Source of the DNA: an uncultured Ignavibacteriales bacterium
GTDB lineage: Bacteria; Bacteroidota; Ignavibacteria; Ignavibacteriales; Melioribacteraceae
NCBI GenBank assembly: GCA_947311785.1
Contig: CAMZLW010000121.1
Coordinates: 1-33,176, forward strand
Length of the DNA: 33,176 bases
Reading direction: 5' to 3'
The notes beneath the pieces are model-generated. The model saw only the letters and a program-made list of their open reading frames with translations. It made no database searches and was not told where the DNA came from. Numbering within the stretch: the first letter of the stretch is position 1; every line of letters begins with the position of its first letter. The position numbers and the translations under genes are program-made. Of this stretch, positions 24,987-33,125 are shown piece by piece.

Positions 24987-25553
24987 TTACTTACTTATCT
25001 GAATACTCTCACTAAAAATTGGCACGTAATTCTTTGCATCAAATATCATTATAGACAATTGATATTTTTTGGATACAAAATTATTAAGAGAGTCAATTGT
25101 TAGTTCAAATTTCCCATCAATAAACAAATCCGATTTTAATGGCTTTAAGTATTTCCCAAATTCCTTTTTGCTATTAAAATAGTTTCTTGTTTTTCTATTA
25201 TTTCTTGTAATTTCTCTTTTCTCTTTGGAAGTAATAAATGTTACCTTTCCACTATTTAACAAACTACGTTCAATATTTTTTTCAAGTAAGCCAACATCTA
25301 TTTTTTCAGTTGAAAGATTTTCAATTTTTCCAACAATTATAATGGGCTTTTGTTTTCCATCAAACTCTTTTATCTTTTTTGAATGCAGTATTTTTGTAAC
25401 AAGCGAATCGGTAATAAATTCAGAGTCTGTGATACTCCAATTTTTATTTCCAATTTTACTATCAGTTTTTGATGTAGCTGAACTACTGCAACCGTAAAAA
25501 GATACGAACAATATAAAAACAGAAAAATAGATTACACTTTTGCTTTTTAACAT
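24987..25553 (-). CDS. LpoB-like penicillin-binding-protein activator lipoprotein
   Basis: A 188-residue lipoprotein: signal peptide followed by FYGCSSS with C22 as lipid-modified cysteine. The body follows the LpoB family pattern: NWSITDSEFITDSLVTKIL (about 38-56), KPIIIVGKIENLSTEKID (about 69-86), and IERSLLNSGKVTF (about 94-106), then a KREITRNNRKTRNYF segment. In gammaproteobacteria LpoB spans the periplasm to activate the PBP1b glycosyltransferase; here the equivalent synthase is not in the window. It is the last gene of the minus-strand envelope cluster, 11 bases after the patatin-barrel gene. AGGA lies nine bases before the ATG. Confidence 0.8.
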   Translation of the reverse strand: MLKSKSVIYFSVFILFVSFYGCSSSATSKTDSKIGNKNWSITDSEFITDSLVTKILHSKKIKEFDGKQKPIIIVGKIENLSTEKIDVGLLEKNIERSLLNSGKVTFITSKEKREITRNNRKTRNYFNSKKEFGKYLKPLKSDLFIDGKFELTIDSLNNFVSKKYQLSIMIFDAKNYVPIFSESIQISK

Positions 25554-25564
25554 TTACTTTTATC

Positions 25565-27937
25565 CTATTTTAAATTGTAACCAAATGTAAAATAGACTCT
25601 ATTAATCTTTTTGCCAGGTGTGTACAGATCTTCGTCGCCACGGGCAAATGTTAATTCGGCTCTACCAAACATAGTACGCATAATAAGTGAAATTCCGCCA
25701 CCCAAAATAGGTTTTCCTTTTAAGGGTAGTTCATAACTTCCCATATTATAGTTAAACATAATATTAAAAAGTCCTTTTAGATAGAGGTCTTTGAGGAATT
25801 CATATCTATAACTTGCTTGTCCAATACTAAATTCTGTTCCATTAGCTTGAAAATAATCGATACCAACAAATGTATTGGGACCACCGATATAAAACCATTT
25901 ATAGAAAGGTGTGTTTGGACCTGCAAAGGCAAATGATGCTTCCAATTTAAGATTTTGTTTTTTACCAATTGGAACGTAATACTCTGCCAAGCTATAGAAT
26001 TTATGGTATTGAATCTCTGACCCTATTTCTTTCATAGAAATTTCGAAATTTGCTTTAAAATATAAGCCCGAGTTTGGAAGGATAATATCATCTAAAGAAT
26101 CGAACAATAAACGTAAGTTACCTAAAACAATTTTAGCATCTGGATGCTGATTTTCAATTGCTTTTTCAATATCGCCTGATGCAATATCTGTTGTAACATT
26201 CATTTGCTCGTAATGCATTGATGCCTCCAAATCCCAGAATTTACTTAGTCTAAAATTAAGCCCTCCCGAAAAATCCCATGAACGGTCTCGAAAGCTAAAA
26301 GCTTTTTTCCCATCGTAATAAAAATTGATTGGTATTTCTTTATAGCTCACTTTCAAAAAAGGATAAACAGGTATATCCATAGATCTTGATGGATATAGCA
26401 CGGAAACATCAAATTCTGTTAAGCCTCCAAACCTAAAATATGCTTCCATTTGTGCACCCTTAATAAAAGCAGAATTAGTTTCGAGTCCTAAGAGTCCTAT
26501 AATTTTAAAATGGTCATTATATCTAAACCCAGCAACCACCCTATTAACGGGCTTTTCTTTAATTATTATTTTTAATTCTATTGAACTATCATCTAATTTT
26601 ATTATTTCATAAGTAACCGATTCAAAATAATTTAATGCGTAAAGTGCATCAATCTTTTTTTGAATAACTCTAGTTTCAAATACTTCGCCAACATCAAGAG
26701 ATAAGTAGCTTTCTATAAAATCACTTTCAAATTTTTTATTTCCAACAATAGAAATTTTATTAATTGTTGGGGGTGCAATTAAAGCCTTCTCTCTTTTTTC
26801 AAGAATTTTAATACTCTTTTCCCCTCGCTCTATATTTTTCCAATTATTGTAATCGTCATATTTTTCTAGTTCCTCTTTAAGAGCTATAAGCACGTCCTTG
26901 TTTCTAGCACCAGCTTCTTTTCCTCTTTCAATTATTTGAGCAACTCTATCGGGGGCAAAATCGGAAGTTGAAAATCCCTCAAGATCTTGTGAAATATAAA
27001 TATCAGATAGTTCTATATTCTCTTTTAATCGGTTACCCATAGGAATATCAACAGACCTATCTAGAATTGAGAACAGATTTTTTAATTTTTTCTTTTCCAC
27101 TCGTCCAGTTGTTAGGTTAAGACCAATAATAATATCAGCACCCATTTCTTTTACAACATCAACAGGAAAATTATTAAGCACCATTCCATCAACCAATAAA
27201 TAGTTATCCCAATCAACAGGCGAAAAGGCGGATGGTATTGACATTGTTGCACGCATAGCTTTTGAGAGAGAACCACTTTTAAGTGTTATTTCTTTTCCCG
27301 TTACCAAGTCAACAGCAACACATCTAAATGGAATTGGCAAATTATCAAAATCTGTAACATCTTCGTATGGTGCTGTCATAGATAGAAATTCCATCTGAAT
27401 ATTTTGTCCAAAAATCATTCCACTAGGTACTGTGGGTTGATATCCTTCAAGCCCAACACTTAGTTGATACATACCATTTTTTTTCTTTTCAATAAAGGGG
27501 AGTTCCTCTCTTTCAGGTCTATCATCAAGCACCCTATTCCAATCTAAGCCTTTTATATATCTTTCCAAATCTTTTCCGCTATAACCAATTGAGTAAAGTG
27601 CTGCGGTAAGCCCCCCCATACTATTGCCAACTATAAAATCTACAGGTATATCAAGTGAATCTATAAGTTGCAAAATTCCAGAATGGGCAAACCCTTTTGC
27701 ACCACCACCAGCAAGGGCAAGACCAATGGATGGTCTTTTATTTGGGAATTTAGAAAATATTTTTTTTAAGTGATTTATTGTTTCTGTATTAATTTTGTTA
27801 AGAGAGTCGTTGTAAGCAATTTGTTCTGCCGAAATTGAATCTGGACATGATTCAATTGATAAAGTATCTGAAACTTCTTGAGCTAGTAAGCTTGTTGTGG
27901 TAAACAATAATAAAAGTAGTAACAATTTATTTTTCAT
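25565..27937 (-). CDS. Patatin-like phospholipase fused to POTRA and outer-membrane barrel (type Vd / PlpD-like)
   Basis: A 790-residue secreted protein: signal peptide (1-20, SLLAQ), patatin domain about 70-320 with oxyanion loop GGGAKG (77-82), nucleophile S106 in GNSMGG and catalytic D250 in VDGMV, a linker, one POTRA domain about 388-462 (NKISIVGNKKFESDFIESYL; FESVTYEI), and a C-terminal Omp85-like barrel of about 325 residues ending YFTFGYNLK. This is the layout of PlpD/FplA type Vd autotransporters, which place a lipase at the cell surface, and of related surface-exposed phospholipases. All catalytic residues are in place, so an active lipase is expected. It overlaps no neighbour; nine bases follow the M23 gene and 11 precede the LpoB-like gene, suggesting one envelope operon. 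Confidence 0.92.
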   Translation of the reverse strand: MKNKLLLLLLLFTTTSLLAQEVSDTLSIESCPDSISAEQIAYNDSLNKINTETINHLKKIFSKFPNKRPSIGLALAGGGAKGFAHSGILQLIDSLDIPVDFIVGNSMGGLTAALYSIGYSGKDLERYIKGLDWNRVLDDRPEREELPFIEKKKNGMYQLSVGLEGYQPTVPSGMIFGQNIQMEFLSMTAPYEDVTDFDNLPIPFRCVAVDLVTGKEITLKSGSLSKAMRATMSIPSAFSPVDWDNYLLVDGMVLNNFPVDVVKEMGADIIIGLNLTTGRVEKKKLKNLFSILDRSVDIPMGNRLKENIELSDIYISQDLEGFSTSDFAPDRVAQIIERGKEAGARNKDVLIALKEELEKYDDYNNWKNIERGEKSIKILEKREKALIAPPTINKISIVGNKKFESDFIESYLSLDVGEVFETRVIQKKIDALYALNYFESVTYEIIKLDDSSIELKIIIKEKPVNRVVAGFRYNDHFKIIGLLGLETNSAFIKGAQMEAYFRFGGLTEFDVSVLYPSRSMDIPVYPFLKVSYKEIPINFYYDGKKAFSFRDRSWDFSGGLNFRLSKFWDLEASMHYEQMNVTTDIASGDIEKAIENQHPDAKIVLGNLRLLFDSLDDIILPNSGLYFKANFEISMKEIGSEIQYHKFYSLAEYYVPIGKKQNLKLEASFAFAGPNTPFYKWFYIGGPNTFVGIDYFQANGTEFSIGQASYRYEFLKDLYLKGLFNIMFNYNMGSYELPLKGKPILGGGISLIMRTMFGRAELTFARGDEDLYTPGKKINRVYFTFGYNLK

Positions 27938-27946
27938 AAGGCACCA

Positions 27947-28774
27947 TTAATTAAATCTTAGTTGTAATATTTTTGCTGGGTCAACTCGCTTGGAATACCA
28001 TTGCACACCCCAATGTAGATGAGGTCCTGTAGATCGTCCAGTTGTACCAACCCGTCCTATTATCTCGCCTTTTTTTATGCGTTGCCCTTCCTTTACTAAA
28101 AGTTTGCTTAGATGAAAATAAAAACTATTAATTCCTTGTCCGTGGTCTAACAAAATATTATTACCTGTGTAGTAAAAATTTTCTCCTGCTAATCTCACAA
28201 TTCCATCAGCCATTGCATAAATTGGAGTTCCTCTTGGTACAGCAATATCAAGACCATTGTGCATGTTTTTAGGAACACCGTTTAAAATTCTTTGGCTTCC
28301 AAAAACGCTACTAATTCTTCCACCCTTTATTGGTCGCATAAATCCCGATTTATAAAATGCCGAATCGGTTTTACCAATTTTAGCTCTGGATTTTTTTATA
28401 ATTTCCCTTTCCCTTTTAATCCTTTGCTGTAATGAATCGGCAGTTTTACTAAACTGTCTTTTCGTATTGTTTATTCTCTGAACTCTATATTTTCGCAAAG
28501 GTAAATAGATTTTCTTTAATGTTACTTTTCCATCGTTATGTTTAATTTTTAATATTTTATTTTCCGTTTCTTTTGCGTCAAATCCAAAAGTTAAAAGTTT
28601 TTTGTCATCAACTTTTAACTTTGTAGAATCAAGCCACGCCCACTCAATGTTATTACCATCAACAATAACAAGGCTACCTTGTTCAAAACTTCCGTAATAC
28701 TTTAATTCTTGCGAAAATAGTTTTGATGAAAAGAGAATGATTAGTAGAAGAATAGTCTGTTTTTTAATATGCAT
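27947..28774 (-). CDS. M23-family peptidase (secreted, LytM/peptidoglycan hydrolase type)
   Basis: A 275-residue protein with a signal peptide (about 1-21, KLFSQ), an N-terminal beta domain (about 25-95), a short coiled coil (about 105-132) and a C-terminal M23 domain. The zinc and catalytic residues are complete: HNGLD (H172, D176), H221 in YFHLS, and PHLHWG (H252, H254). M23 enzymes cut peptide cross-links of peptidoglycan and, with coiled coils as here, often act in division or envelope remodelling. It is first in the envelope cluster with the patatin-barrel and LpoB-like genes, a context that fits wall remodelling. The start ATG at 28774 gives a normal signal peptide. Confidence 0.9.
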   Translation of the reverse strand: MHIKKQTILLLIILFSSKLFSQELKYYGSFEQGSLVIVDGNNIEWAWLDSTKLKVDDKKLLTFGFDAKETENKILKIKHNDGKVTLKKIYLPLRKYRVQRINNTKRQFSKTADSLQQRIKREREIIKKSRAKIGKTDSAFYKSGFMRPIKGGRISSVFGSQRILNGVPKNMHNGLDIAVPRGTPIYAMADGIVRLAGENFYYTGNNILLDHGQGINSFYFHLSKLLVKEGQRIKKGEIIGRVGTTGRSTGPHLHWGVQWYSKRVDPAKILQLRFN

Positions 28775-29094
28775 ATTGTCGTTTGTTTAGTTGGAATCTA
28801 TTATCCTCAAAGATAACAAGATATTTGGAAAGATTAAAATGTGCAAATTAACTTTGTAAAGTTTCAGATGGGAAGGGAATTTAAGTACAATACTATAAAT
28901 AGTTTTAATTAAATAGTTTCATTATTTTTTGAGTGAACTAAATTACAAATCTTTCAAATATTGTTTCAACATAAATTGATAAATTTAGTGTAGTGAAAAG
29001 CATAAAGGATATTAGCAATAAAAAAAATATTCCAAACTTATCATAACACTAGAACTGCAAAGGAGTTTATCAATTTCTACTTAGGAAAATTATT
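28775..29094. other. Divergent intergenic region (320 bases) without a gene
   Basis: It separates the minus-strand envelope cluster from lpxD and must hold both promoters. I see no convincing gene. A 9-base direct repeat TAAATAGTT (28896-28904 and 28910-28918) has 14-base spacing. AAGGAG at 29060-29065 lies 29 bases before lpxD with no ATG behind it, while AGGA at 29083-29086 is at normal distance. Confidence 0.6.
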
Positions 29095-30087
29095 ATGAAA
29101 TCACTAACCGTTAAAGAAGTTAATAAAATTTTGGATGGAGAAATAGTAGGCAACACCGACCAATTAATTGATGCCCCAGAAGAGTTAGAAAAAGCAGAAA
29201 AAAATCATATCACTTTTATTGGTAGTTCAAAATATGTTAACTCATGGAAAGTTTCAAAGGCACAAGTGGCCATCGTTAACCGTTCTATTGATATTGAGCC
29301 TGGAGAAAACCGTGCTTTAATTAAAGTTGCCAATGCCGATTTAGCAATGGCAAAACTGTTGCAAGTCTTTAACCCTGCTCCACCACTATTTAATGTTGAT
29401 GTTCATCCCACAGCAGTTATAGATAAAACAGCAACCATTGGAGAAAATTGTAAAATTGGTGCTGGGTGCTACATTGGGCCAAATGTTTTATTAGGTGATA
29501 ATGTAATTCTCTATCCGAACGTAACAATTTTTGATGAAACAAAAATTGGAGATAACTCTATTTTTTGGTCTGGCACTGTTGTTCGTGAACGATGCGTAGT
29601 TGGTAGCAATTGTATTTTTCATAGCAACGTTAGTATTGGAGCCGATGGATTTGGATATAGACCAAGTGCTGATGGAAAAGGCTTGGTTAAAGTTCCACAA
29701 ATAGGAAATGTTGTTATTGGAAATGATGTTGAAATTGGAGCCAACTCGTGTGTTGATAGGGCTAAATTCAGTTCCACAATAATTGGTGATGGGTGTAAGA
29801 TAGACAACTTAGTGCAGATTGCACATAATTGCGTTATGGGACGTTCGTGTTTAATGTCTGGCAATAGCGGACTTGCTGGCTCTGTAACTCTTGGAGACGG
29901 TGTTATTATTGGGGGAAGTGCATCTATAAAAGATCATATAACAATTCATTCTGGTGCAATTATTGGTGCTGGCTCTGGTGTAATTAAAGATGTTCCTGCA
30001 GGCAAAACTGTTTTAGGATATCCTGCAACAGATGCAAAAGAGATGCTAAAACAATGGGTTGCACTACGAAAACTTGGTAGGCAATAA
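29095..30087 (+). CDS. lpxD: UDP-3-O-acylglucosamine N-acyltransferase (lipid A synthesis)
   Basis: A 330-residue LpxD. The N-terminal uridine-binding domain (about 1-100, with [13 protein letters not shown] at 39-51) is followed by a long left-handed beta-helix of hexapeptide repeats (about 105-300) and a C-terminal helix ([14 protein letters not shown]). The catalytic base is H244 in [11 protein letters not shown], equivalent to E. coli H239, and GADGFGY (182-188) is the conserved active-site loop. LpxD adds the second acyl chain to UDP-3-O-acyl-glucosamine in the third committed step of lipid A, so the organism makes lipid A. AGGA at 29083-29086 precedes the ATG by eight bases. It is alone here; no other lpx gene is seen nearby, and the esterase gene follows after 90 bases. 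Confidence 0.95.
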   Translation: MKSLTVKEVNKILDGEIVGNTDQLIDAPEELEKAEKNHITFIGSSKYVNSWKVSKAQVAIVNRSIDIEPGENRALIKVANADLAMAKLLQVFNPAPPLFNVDVHPTAVIDKTATIGENCKIGAGCYIGPNVLLGDNVILYPNVTIFDETKIGDNSIFWSGTVVRERCVVGSNCIFHSNVSIGADGFGYRPSADGKGLVKVPQIGNVVIGNDVEIGANSCVDRAKFSSTIIGDGCKIDNLVQIAHNCVMGRSCLMSGNSGLAGSVTLGDGVIIGGSASIKDHITIHSGAIIGAGSGVIKDVPAGKTVLGYPATDAKEMLKQWVALRKLGRQ

Positions 30088-30177
30088 ATTGTAGATATTA
30101 GGATACAAGATTTTTCATTTTTCGATAAAATGAAAAAAACAAGTAGCTTACTATATTTGTTAACACAAGGGGAAATT

Positions 30178-31257
30178 ATGAGATTAAAATTCTTTACAAG
30201 AATAATTCTTTTCGCATTTGCTGGGTGTAAATCACCAGAAGAAAAATTTGTTGATTTTAATAACGATAAACTTGAATATATGGGACGAGTTGGTTTTGAA
30301 GATTCTTGCTCTGTAATTTACTGGTCTGGGTCATCTGTTGAAATTCAGTTTAGCGGAACTAACCTTAAAGCCTTATTGGAAGATGAGAAAGGCAAAAATT
30401 ATTTTAATGTTATTGTTGATGACGATAGCGTTAGCATACTTTACCTGGATACGACTAAGAGATATTACACTTTGGTTTCAGAGCTTAAACCAGGTAAGCA
30501 TTCTGTTAAATTATTTAAGCGTACAGAATGGTCAAGAGGTGAAACTAAATTTTATGGTTTTCATATAGAAAACAATACCGAAATATTTAACATCCCAACA
30601 AAAGAAAAAACTATTGAATTCTATGGCAACTCTATAACTGCTGGCTATGGAGTTGAAGATTACTCTGGTAACGATTCACCCGATAGTATTTATACAAATA
30701 ACTATAATAGCTATGCAGCAGTAACTGCAAGGCATTTTGATGTTAACTATAGCTGCATTGCAAAAAGTGGAATTGGAATTACAATAAGTTGGTTTCCATT
30801 AATTATGAAAGAACTTTATTACAGATTAGACCCAAACAATGCAGAGAGCAAATGGGATTTTACTAAGTCAACTCCAAATATTGTAGTAATAAATCTTTTT
30901 CAAAACGATTCGTGGTTGGTGAAGAGACCTGAGTTCCCAGAATTTAAACACCGCTTTGGAACAACAGCACCTACAAAGGATTATATTATAAATGCCTATA
31001 GCAGTTTTGTAAAAACGATTAGAGAAAAATATCCGAATAGTAAAATAATTTGTATGCTTGGCAATATGGATATTACAAGAGATAATTCCGCATGGCCTGG
31101 CTACGTTACAGAAGCTGTTTCATCTTTGAACGATAAAAATATTTACACGCTTTTTGCACCTTATAAAAATTCTCCAGGGCATCCTAAGGTTGAAGAACAA
31201 AAAGTATTAGCTAATACTTTAATAAATTTTATTGAAAAGAATAACCTTTTTAAGTGA
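30178..31257 (+). CDS. CE2-like SGNH/GDSL esterase lipoprotein
   Basis: A 359-residue protein: short signal peptide with C17 of FAFAGC as probable lipid-modified Cys, an N-terminal jelly-roll-like domain (about 35-135, CSVIYWSGSSVEIQFSGT), and a C-terminal SGNH domain (about 143-355). This two-domain layout is that of CE2 acetylesterases acting on acetylated polysaccharide. Nucleophile S152 is in GNSITAGYG, where most relatives have GDSITAGYG; block III reads INLFQNDSW (N243) instead of LGTND; the catalytic His is H335 in PGHP, without the usual preceding Asp. Activity is likely but altered specificity is possible. Start choice: an in-frame start at 30130 exists, but ATG 30178 has AGGGGA at 30168-30173 and starts the signal peptide. 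A hairpin follows the stop. Confidence 0.82.
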   Translation: MRLKFFTRIILFAFAGCKSPEEKFVDFNNDKLEYMGRVGFEDSCSVIYWSGSSVEIQFSGTNLKALLEDEKGKNYFNVIVDDDSVSILYLDTTKRYYTLVSELKPGKHSVKLFKRTEWSRGETKFYGFHIENNTEIFNIPTKEKTIEFYGNSITAGYGVEDYSGNDSPDSIYTNNYNSYAAVTARHFDVNYSCIAKSGIGITISWFPLIMKELYYRLDPNNAESKWDFTKSTPNIVVINLFQNDSWLVKRPEFPEFKHRFGTTAPTKDYIINAYSSFVKTIREKYPNSKIICMLGNMDITRDNSAWPGYVTEAVSSLNDKNIYTLFAPYKNSPGHPKVEEQKVLANTLINFIEKNNLFK

Positions 31258-31266
31258 GTTGTATGC

Positions 31267-31312
31267 AACCCTTTCTTACGGATTAGTGGGAAAGGGTTCG
31301 TTTCATGTCTGT
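31267..31312 (+). terminator. Terminator-like hairpin after the esterase gene
   Basis: AACCCTTTC (31267-31275) and GAAAGGGTT (31290-31298) form a perfect 9-bp stem with a 14-base loop, ten bases after the stop codon. The tract after it is T-biased but interrupted, so it is a likely but not perfect intrinsic terminator. Confidence 0.55.
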
Positions 31313-31408
31313 TTTGTTACCACTTTATAGGCTGTATGAAAAATCTTTTTGAACTTGCATTTACCAAAGTATTTTAGAAACTAAAAATTCAAATATACTA
31401 GAACAAGA

Positions 31409-31458
31409 GGTGCTGAAATACTTTAACAAGTTTAGCACACCGTAAATTCAGCATGACG
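31409..31458. repeat. REP-like palindromic intergenic element
   Basis: In the 272-base convergent gap (31258-31529) lies a segment starting GGTGCTGAA and ending TTCAGCATGACG. The arm GTGCTGAA (31410-31417) can pair either with TTTAGCAC (31431-31438, one G-T pair) or, through TGCTGAA, with TTCAGCA (31447-31453). The ending TTCAGCATGACG is like short palindromic elements repeated many times in other bacterial genomes. I see only this one copy in the window. It may also serve as a terminator for the minus-strand lipoprotein gene. Confidence 0.5.
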
Positions 31459-31529
31459 ATTTTTAAGTTTCACACAGCCTCTAAATTTGTATGCTAATAA
31501 TAAGCAATCTTAAAGATTCGAAAAAAATA

Positions 31530-32234
31530 TTATTTGAGAGTGGTTGCAGATTCCATAATTACTTCATAAAAATATCCAGCACCAAAATCTTTTTCTAATT
31601 CAATTGTACCTTTAAATGTTACAACATCACCGACGCTTACGGTTTCATTTGTTGTAATTGTTAAATCATATTTCCCATTGCTTTCGGTACCATCTTGAAT
31701 ATGCACCCAATTTTTATTCATAATCATACTGTTAAATTTTGTTACCTTTCCTTTAACTATTATTGTTTTCCCTTTGTATTGTTTAAGGTTGGTAAATAGT
31801 TCTGCAATAGTAATTCCACCATTAGCTGGTTTAACCGATACATCAGTTTTAGAGGTTTTGTGTTTCCCATCCACAACCTTAGATGAAGCACTGCCACCCT
31901 TTGGAATTGGCTTGTTATAAACTTTGGAAATAAAAAGGATAGTTTCAAAATTTTTATTTAACTCTTTGCTTTCAAAGTTGTGCATCTCTAAAGCATCGTT
32001 GTAATAAAGCACTTCGCCAACTTCTGTTTCACGTTTGGATATTGCAGCCCAATGCTCATCACCATTTTCGTTTAAACGTAAATATGTATATGTATTTCCA
32101 TTTATTGCTTCTAATACGGTAACCTTGTGTCCTGAATAAGATTTAGTGTTATTAGTTTTTACATCTTTATTGTTATTACATGCAACAATAGAAATTAAAA
32201 ATATTGCAACGATTAGTAATTGTTTGTATCTCAT
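31530..32234 (-). CDS. Lipoprotein with two OB-fold-like domains
   Basis: A 234-residue lipoprotein: signal peptide with C19 in SIVACNN. The first domain (about 34-105) runs VTVLEAINGNTYTYLRLNEN..., EHWAAISK, VGEVLYYNDALEMHNFESKEL, and the second (about 143-232) runs IAELFTNLKQYKGKTIIVKG, VTKFNSMIMNKNWVHIQDGT and GTIELEKDFGAGYFYEV. Both look like small beta-barrel OB folds; the first resembles NrfJ-like periplasmic proteins and the second nucleic-acid-binding-type OB domains (tOB) found in exported proteins. Between them is a Lys/Ser-rich linker. Substrate and function are unknown; a periplasmic or outer-membrane binding role is inferred from the lipobox. GGAAG precedes the ATG. It lies 72 bases downstream of the YceH-family gene and may share its transcript. 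Confidence 0.8.
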   Translation of the reverse strand: MRYKQLLIVAIFLISIVACNNNKDVKTNNTKSYSGHKVTVLEAINGNTYTYLRLNENGDEHWAAISKRETEVGEVLYYNDALEMHNFESKELNKNFETILFISKVYNKPIPKGGSASSKVVDGKHKTSKTDVSVKPANGGITIAELFTNLKQYKGKTIIVKGKVTKFNSMIMNKNWVHIQDGTESNGKYDLTITTNETVSVGDVVTFKGTIELEKDFGAGYFYEVIMESATTLK

Positions 32235-32306
32235 AATGCTTCCTTATTATAATAAAAATTTTGTTTTGCAAATATAGTGCTGTCTCACAAAAAATGGATA
32301 AATTAT

Positions 32307-32945
32307 TTACTCAAACTCTTTTCGGAATTTGTTAAACTCATTTTTTATTGTTTCAACTTCTTCTTTGAGTTTTAGAATTTCGTTTTCTAAGTTTTCAACT
32401 TTTGTTCCTAAACTTTCGCTACTCCTTTTTTCAACTTGAACTGTTATTTCTGGCTCTCCACAAAATAGATGTGTATATCTATGCTCGCGTCCACTATTTT
32501 TGGGCAACTTAATAATAAATGGCTCATCCCCTTTATTCATAAGCTTATCAAACGTTTCGTGAACTTCGGCTAAGTTTTCAAAATTATAAATTCTGCTTGA
32601 TCTACTTCTAATTTCGCCAACGGTTTGTGCACCTCGCAAAAACATTAAGCAAAGAACAGCAACTTCTTGTATTGTAAGGTTGTAATGTTTTCCGAAAGCT
32701 TGAGTGTATTTTGGAACTCGATATTCGCTACTGGTTACAATTCCAGAAAAATGTTTCTCACGCAAGCTACCAATTATATCTTCCACAAGTGATTCGTCGT
32801 ACGAAACAACGGGGTTACGATTTGACTTCTGGTTACATGCGTTAGTAATTGAGTTAATTGTCATGGGGTAATAAGCAGGAGTTGTATATTGCTTTTCCAA
32901 AATTGCCCCCAAAACTCTTACTTCTTCATGTGATAGTAGTTTCAT
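32307..32945 (-). CDS. YceH family protein (DUF480)
   Basis: A 212-residue cytoplasmic protein with the full YceH/DUF480 pattern: VRVLGAILEKQYTTPAYYPM (9-28), ITNACNQKSNRNPVVSYDE (about 33-51) and VAVLCLMFLRGAQTVGEIR (about 93-111), HRYTHLFCGEP near 158-168, then a coiled-coil tail (about 183-212). The family has two winged-helix domains and is of unknown function, although it is widely conserved. Length matches the family (about 200-215). AAAGG lies just upstream of the ATG. No neighbour gives a functional clue. Confidence 0.93.
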   Translation of the reverse strand: MKLLSHEEVRVLGAILEKQYTTPAYYPMTINSITNACNQKSNRNPVVSYDESLVEDIIGSLREKHFSGIVTSSEYRVPKYTQAFGKHYNLTIQEVAVLCLMFLRGAQTVGEIRSRSSRIYNFENLAEVHETFDKLMNKGDEPFIIKLPKNSGREHRYTHLFCGEPEITVQVEKRSSESLGTKVENLENEILKLKEEVETIKNEFNKFRKEFE

Positions 32946-33071
32946 TTTTTACCTTTGAATAATCCAAGTTCAAATATGTAAATACGGTTACTTATAATCA
33001 ATTTCTTTAAAAACTATTCTCTTTTCTAGGAATAAGCTATTAATTATTTTTGTTCCATGAAAAATTAATTT

Positions 33072-33125
33072 GGTTCTACCCTTATTGTTGTGGAATTAGT
33101 AAATTTGCATTAAAAAAGGTGTGCC
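33072..33125 (+). mobile_element. Possible left end of an insertion sequence
   Basis: GGTTCTACCC (33072-33081), about 45 bases before a GTG-started partial gene, is similar in kind to the start of some ISL3-type elements. Only the left edge is visible, so neither the second inverted repeat nor target duplication can be checked; this is a guess from position and sequence feel. Confidence 0.2.

Noticed and set aside
29060-29094. Leader peptide gene behind AAGGAG before lpxD
   Set aside because: No ATG, GTG or TTG lies at a fitting distance, so I treat the AAGGAG as chance or as part of an untranslated leader.
30130-30177. ATG start 16 codons upstream in the esterase gene
   Set aside because: It would place extra residues before the lipoprotein signal peptide; AGGGGA at 30168-30173 points to ATG 30178.
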